In this document: one piece after another, positions 58,801-64,000 of the stretch
Layout of the letters: every line of letters starts with the position of its first letter
How positions within the stretch are numbered: position 1 is the stretch's first letter
From: Panagrolaimus kolymaensis
Taxonomy: Eukaryota > Nematoda > Chromadorea > Rhabditida > Panagrolaimidae
Assembly (NCBI GenBank): GCA_028622995.1
Contig: JAJQJQ010000020.1
Span: 3,472,001 to 3,536,000 of the forward strand
Direction of reading: 5' to 3'
DNA length: 64,000 nucleotides
The notes under the pieces: model-generated
Seen by the model: only the letters and a program-made list of their open reading frames with translations
Database searches by the model: none
What the model was told of the DNA's origin: nothing
Made by a program: the position numbers and the translations under genes

Positions 58801-61800
58801 TCGGATCTTACACTAGCTGGAACATGTTTAACCATTTCATTAACGAAATCACTTTTTCCATAATATGCGGCAATGTGTAATGCATTTAACCCCGTCTAAA
58901 TTCTCTTCTCCTAAAAGAATATTGTGAATTTTATTTGTTACCTTTTTACTGCATCGCTTCCATAAAGTTTTATCAAAGGCTTCTAAAATAGCAACATGAC
59001 CATTTTTAGCGCCAAGATGTAAAGCGGACATGCCATGCTAAAAGTTGAAAGAAGAAATTAAAGTTGATTAAATTTTTGGGTTTGAGAATTTTTTCGTTAG
59101 TAAACTTACAGCATTTTCATCTTCAGGATTTGCACCATTTTCAAGTAAAATTTTTACAATATTTTTATGCCCTCCTGCAGCAGCCATATGAAGGGTTGTA
59201 GCTTCCATGGTTTTAGTTTTAGCGTGAATAACCATGGCTTTATCAATCATCATTAATTCTTTTACCACGGCTAAACTTCCTTTCATTGCAGCGATGTGAG
59301 CACAAGTAAAACCATTTTGATCGATGGCAGTTAACACTGCTCGATTATTTTGTTTCATTTTAAGGAAAAGTTTTACAACATCAGGGAAATCGTTTTCAGC
59401 TATAAAAAAGTTAGTAGTTATGAAATTAAGAATTTGTTCATGGTATGAAAATTTTATCAAATGAGCTTACCTGCTAGATGCAAGGGTGTTTGACCTTTAT
59501 CATCTCTAGCATTTGGATTGGCTCCTAATGCTAACAAAGTTTGTGAAACACCAAGTTGACCATATTTTGCAGCAAAATGTAATGCCGTTTGAATATCCAA
59601 TGTTATCGCTTCTAAACTAGCCCCATGATCTTGAACTAATACATTTACAACTTTAACATGGCCATATTGAGCAGCAAGATGAAGAGGAGCTTCACCATTT
59701 TTAGCTTTACTATTTACAAATGCTTTATATTGTAATAACATTTGAGTTAATTCCACATGTCCATTAGCTGCAGCAAGATGTAAAGCAGTTCGACCATTTT
59801 CATCAAAAACATCTATTCGAGCATGATGTTGAAGTAAAATATTTGCTACTCCAGCATGTCCTCGAGCACATGCTTCAAGAAGGGGCGACCAACCATTCTA
59901 AATATTAGTAATTTTGAAGAATATTTTGAAACAAGAAAACACTAACCTTGGATTGTTTATTTTGTACAATTTGAACTAAACCTGCACCAATTTTATTCAC
60001 CATTGAAAGTAAAACTGATTCATTTCCTGATCTGGCTACTAAATGCATCGCTGTTTCATTATTCTAAAATATTATTTTTAAATTTTAGTTTGTCTCTAAT
60101 CTCTTTAATTTTATAAATAAAAGCCAAAAGTAATAAATATTTTTTCTCGCAACAATGAATGTAGCTCAATTTTTATTTATTTCCGCTGCAAATTTCATTT
60201 TTTGTGAATTGAAAAAAAAGAAGTTGCAATAACAGAAATTTTTTGTTTGTTTGAAACAAATATGAGTTTTTAACTTTCTCCCATACATATTCCATTTTTC
60301 TAGCTTACCGTAAAAGTTTGAATTTCACATTGTCCGCCATAATCAATTAAAGTGCTAATAAGTTTTGCATCTTCATGAGCGGTATCAGCTAAATCCGTTT
60401 GAATTTGAGCTGCATAATGGACGGCTGTTAAACCTTCATCAGTTTTAGAATTAACATAATCTGCCACATCTTCTTTAGATACTACACCTTCCAAATGTTT
60501 TAATATTAATTCCACCGCTTCACAATGACAAAATTTAGCTGCCACATGTAAAGGCGTTTCTCCACCATTACTTTTAAATCTTGGATCCGCGCCTTCATAA
60601 AGAAGCAATTTAATCATTTTAGAATTACCACTTTTTGCTGCAATATGTAATGGAGTTTGTCCATCGGTTTGGGTTACATTAGGTTGAGCTCCAGATTTCA
60701 GCAACATTTGAGCACACTCTGTATTTTCTCCGGGTAATGAAGCAGCAACATGAAGTGCGGTTTCACCTATATTTCCACCATGAACATGAACATCCGCTCC
60801 AAACCCAAGTAAAGTTTCCACTACGCTTGCTTTTCCTGATTGAACTGCCACATGAAGAGCCGTGTAATTATCTTTAGTTTTAATATCAACATTAGTGCCA
60901 CGAGCGATAAGCATTTTCACGACATCATTAAACCCTGCCGCTGCAGCAGAATGCAATCCCAAAGCTCCACGTTTATTTGGCATATAAAGTGGAACTCCAC
61001 GTTTAAGAAATACTAAAGCTGTATCAGCGTGTCCACTCAAAGCAGCAATGTGAAGTAAAGTTGAACCATCTCGAGTTCGTGAACGAATGGATGAACCAAA
61101 TTTATCTATCAATGCTTCAACTGTGTGAGTATGACCTTTTTCTGCAGCAACATGAAGGGGAGTTTTTTCATCCTAGAAAAAAGGGTAATAATTTATGGAT
61201 GATGAGGGTTATGAAGAATCCAAAATAAAAGAAAAAAAGAAAGCATCGAAAATTATGATTTTTATTTTGAAATTTTTTTAAAATAATATTTTCTTGCCTT
61301 TACAGATACCTCTTTTTTTTAGTTTAGAAATTGTTCCCTCAAACTATGTACTTACTTTATCCATAATATTTGCATCAGCTTTAAGTTTGTACATTAATTT
61401 TAACATTTGTTCATCACCCTTTTCCGCTACTTCATGTAAAGCCGTTCTGCCAATTTTATTTTTTTCATTTACATCTCCATCTCCTCCAGCTTCAACGATA
61501 GTTTTTAACATATTAAAATTTTTTTGTGCTGCTAAATGAATTGGTTTATTTCCATCTGCATTGGGAGAATGAATTTGATCAATTGCATCGTAATGAAGGA
61601 GTAATTGTGTGACGGGAATATTATCAGCTCGAATTGCATAATGTAATGGAATATTTTTCTTTTTATCTTCTGCTAATCGAAGCTCCGGATTAGCTTTTAA
61701 TAAAATTTGAACTATTCCTATTGCTCGATTTGAATGTCTTTGGCATGCATAATGAATTGGAAGTTTTCCATCTGTCTAAAAAAGTAAATAAAAAAATGGA

Positions 61801-63166
61801 TAAAAGAAGAATTTAAATTTAAAGAAATTCCATAAAGTGCAAAGAAAGATTTACCCCTGCAGATTTTTTTAAATCCAATTTTTTATCCATTAATTTTCTA
61901 ACCATCTCTTCTGTTCCATATTTAGCAGCAATATGTAAAGCTGACATTCGATCCTAAAAATTTATAATTTCATTGACTCCTTCTATAGCCTAATATTAGT
62001 TAACCTTAGTCGTTGCAAATAAATCCGCTCCAGCTAAAAGCATTTTTTCGATGATTGAAATTTTTGATGCTTTTATTGCTAACAGCAAAGGTGTATAACC
62101 ATTTTTATCAGTCATAGAAAAATCCAGCCTTTTATTTAGTTTTAATAATTCTTCCACTTCATCCCATTTTTGCTTTTTTACCAAATATAAAATTTTTGTG
62201 GATGGATCAATTCGGGTGAGGGATTCAAGATTGAAAAGTTCTTCCAATTCAGCTTCAATTTCATCATCGGATGAAGTTGGAGAAAATGGACTAAAAAACA
62301 TATTAAAATTTATTTATTTTGCTTCAAGAAAAAAAATTCAAATTGCCGAAAATTATTTCACTAAAAATTAATTCTTTTTTTGCGATCAACTTATCAACAA
62401 CAAAAGTTTTTTTAGTTTTTTTACATTTGAAATTAACGAACCTTGCTTTAGCTATAGCAGTTCTTCCATCACCGGTGACTGAACTAAAATCTGGATGAAC
62501 TAATGAAATCGAATGGGACCTTGAAATTGAAGGCCTTCCTGAATTAGGTTGAGATAGTTTGGTTTCAGCGAGGGATTCTCTTGTAGAAAATCTTAATAAT
62601 GCTCTACCAAGAATTCCACTTCCATATTCATATGGTTCATCGGTTCCAGATATATCTCCTTGAGACATTCGACGTTTAAGAGTTTTAGATTTTCTTCTTT
62701 TTTCCCTTGCTCCTTCTCTTGATAAAGTTCTTGCTCGCTTTCGACCAAGCAGCATAGTTCCGAGCATTCCACTTCGACTTTCTTCATCCGATGAATCCAC
62801 AACATATTGTTGGCTTCTTTCCAACGGGGGTTTATTAGATTTTGTTTTTAAAGGTTTTGTTGTTGTTGCTAATGGATTTTCAATATTTGAAACTTCAAAA
62901 AATCCCGGAGGATCAAGTGGCGGAAAAGATTTAGCTTGATTTGGCTGATTTAAAGCTAAACTCAATATTCCTCTGCGCTGACGATATTCAAGTTCTTCTG
63001 GACTATAATGGGATGCTCGACTCGTGGATGGATTATTGAAATGATTGGCGAGAGGTAATGGTGGAAGTTGAAGAGGTGGTAATGGAACAGCTCCAGGTAA
63101 ATCCACCAAATCATCTGGTGGAGTTTGATGTCGTAATGCTTGAGCAAGAATCCCCTTTCGATCCAT
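55813..63166 (-). CDS. trp-4: TRPN mechanosensory channel (TRP-4/NOMPC)
   Basis: About 17 minus-strand exons encoding roughly 1,870 residues, close to C. elegans TRP-4. Exon 1 (63166-62442) is a basic, Pro/Ser-rich cytosolic head starting MDRKGILAQALRH. From about 62290 to 57700 lie the tandem ankyrin repeats (G-x-T-P-L-H-x-A-A pattern, for example GQTPLHIAAKSGN, GRTPLHLAAMNGH), the spring of this channel class. Then come the linker and membrane helices (57640-56948) and the pore exon with SPGQTLEMLFFSLFGLVEPD (56793-56595). The S6/TRP-domain exon is VLINLLIAMMSDTYQRIQAQ then SDKEWKFGRAMLIRQMNK (56536-56347). A short C-terminal exon (55937-55813) ends YYQMTGKVRTSTD. No frame break seen. The protein is a plasma-membrane cation channel opened by force in mechanosensory neurons. 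Confidence 0.93.
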
Positions 63167-63609
63167 GTTTTTTTAAAATAATTTTTTGGTGGGTAATAAA
63201 AATAAATTAATAATAAATAGGAATAAATAATTTTTTTTAAAATTCAACAATTATTCAGTTCGCTTTTAAAAATTAACATTTTGGAAAAATATTTGAACTT
63301 TGTGTTCTGAAAATATTTAAAAAAATACTTTGTCATCGTTTTTGAAGAAAAAAATTTTAAGGAACGGAAGTAGTCTTTGTTCAAAAAAAGTTTGGAAGGG
63401 CAAAATATTTCAAAAAAAAAAGTGGTCAATGAAAGCTGCAAAATCAAAGGTAATTTAGCTGTGTAAAAAAAAAAGAATAAAAGAAAGTAAAATTATACAA
63501 CAGTGATGATATTTTCGGAACGGAAGGCGAAAGAAATATCAAATTCAAAAAACTGTTTTTTTAAGAAATAAACACACGAAAATTATTTTATTATAAAAAT
63601 GATCTAACA
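63167..63609. other. Upstream region of trp-4
   Basis: AT-rich. Expected to contain the promoter of the minus-strand trp-4 gene. No specific site recognised. Confidence 0.45.
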
Positions 63610-63744
63610 TTAAAGGACCATATTCATTTCATGTTTTTTTCAAACACGCGGCTGGATATTCGTCCCCACAAGCGCCCACACTTTGCGGGGTCGAATATCC
63701 AGCCGCGTGTTTGAAAAAAAGATGAAATAAACAGGGCCCTTTAA
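63610..63744. mobile_element. TTAA-flanked MITE
   Basis: A long imperfect palindrome between two TTAA sites (63610-63613 and 63741-63744). Left arm: AGGACCATATTCATTTCAT, then CAAACACGCGGCTGGATATT. The right arm is the inverse with a few changes (AGGGCCCTGTTTATTTCAT). The inner CACGCGGCTGGATATTCG is perfectly inverted, and CCCC/GGGG closes a 20-odd-base loop. TTAA target duplication points to a piggyBac-type element. No coding capacity, so non-autonomous. Confidence 0.8.
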
Positions 63745-64000
63745 AGAAAAAAATCTGCATAAAAAAGTATTTTAATAACCAAAAAAATTAGAAAGAATTT
63801 TTTTATTAAATCAAAAAAAGTCATAATTTATGAGCAAAACTAAACTTGTCTTTCTTTTTTTTTGCACGATAAATGTCCTTAAAAAAATTTATTACATAAT
63901 ATTACATTTTTTCAATAGCCGTTCAAAAAAAGAAAGGATTTTTATACGTATAGCATTTTTGAAGGACAATAATAATAATATAAAAGGTGGATGGATATGG
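63745..64000. other. Window edge, nothing recognised
   Basis: AT-rich. The phrase GCACGATAAATGTCCTTAA near 63865 resembles TTACGATAAATGTCCTAAA at about 33325, perhaps a scrap of a dispersed repeat. Confidence 0.4.

Noticed and set aside
1..64000. CRISPR arrays, prokaryotic operons or phage genes
   Set aside because: Genes have spliceosomal introns and SL RNA. No regularly spaced direct repeats were seen, so this is a eukaryotic chromosome.
1..64000. tRNA genes
   Set aside because: I looked for GGTTCGA-type B boxes and saw none with a matching A box at tRNA spacing on either strand.

Overview
The window is nuclear DNA from a nematode. The evidence is a very AT-rich base composition, small GT-AG introns, trans-spliced leader (SL1-type) RNA genes linked to 5S rRNA genes, Srx- and Srg/Srv-like chemoreceptor families, and nematode-type orthologues such as TRP-4/NOMPC, an otopetrin-like channel and a SIRT6/7-class sirtuin pair. 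I cannot name the species. A one-base-longer SL1 and the extreme AT content would suit a clade IV nematode, but that is inference.

Layout. 0.9-5.9 kb: a decayed Srg/Srv-like chemoreceptor and an intact-looking Srx-like receptor. 6.3-9.0 kb: small unrecognised genes, one probably broken. 9.4-10.7 kb: a GC-richer, repeat-like block with GC hairpins. 11.6-16.3 kb: two tandem SIRT6/7-class sirtuins. 18.1-19.4 kb: a second Srg/Srv-like receptor. 19.5-24.2 kb: a duplicated ~1.4-kb unit, each with one 5S rRNA gene (+) and two SL RNA genes (-), flanking a secreted Gly/Leu-rich protein gene. 25-27.3 kb: an unrecognised gene and a third Srg/Srv-like receptor. 28-30.6 kb: an otopetrin-like proton channel (-). 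32.4 and 37.3 kb: two small secreted cysteine-rich peptides that share gene architecture, with a CYP2-clan-like P450 (-) between them. 38.4-40.9 kb: an F-box-like gene and a multi-pass membrane protein. 41.4-44.4 kb: ceramide kinase (-). 44.4-48.7 kb: intergenic DNA with a textbook hAT-type MITE. 48.7-50.2 kb: a protein tyrosine phosphatase. 50.9-52.4 kb: a broken copy of the C-terminal end of midasin. 53.8-55.0 kb: a conserved Ser/Arg-rich protein. 55.8-63.2 kb: TRP-4/NOMPC (-), essentially complete. A second MITE, with TTAA flanks, lies at 63.6 kb.

How the parts relate. This is not one pathway. The most informative part is the 5S/SL locus, which supplies ribosomal RNA and the leader exons put on mRNAs. 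It encodes two clearly different leader exons, one close to SL1 and one divergent. Other themes are local duplication (sirtuins, chemoreceptors, Cys-rich peptides, 5S/SL units) and decay (one chemoreceptor, midasin, an F-box-like fragment). Exon boundaries were read by eye from splice consensus, reading frame and conserved protein sequence, so individual junctions may be off by a few bases.
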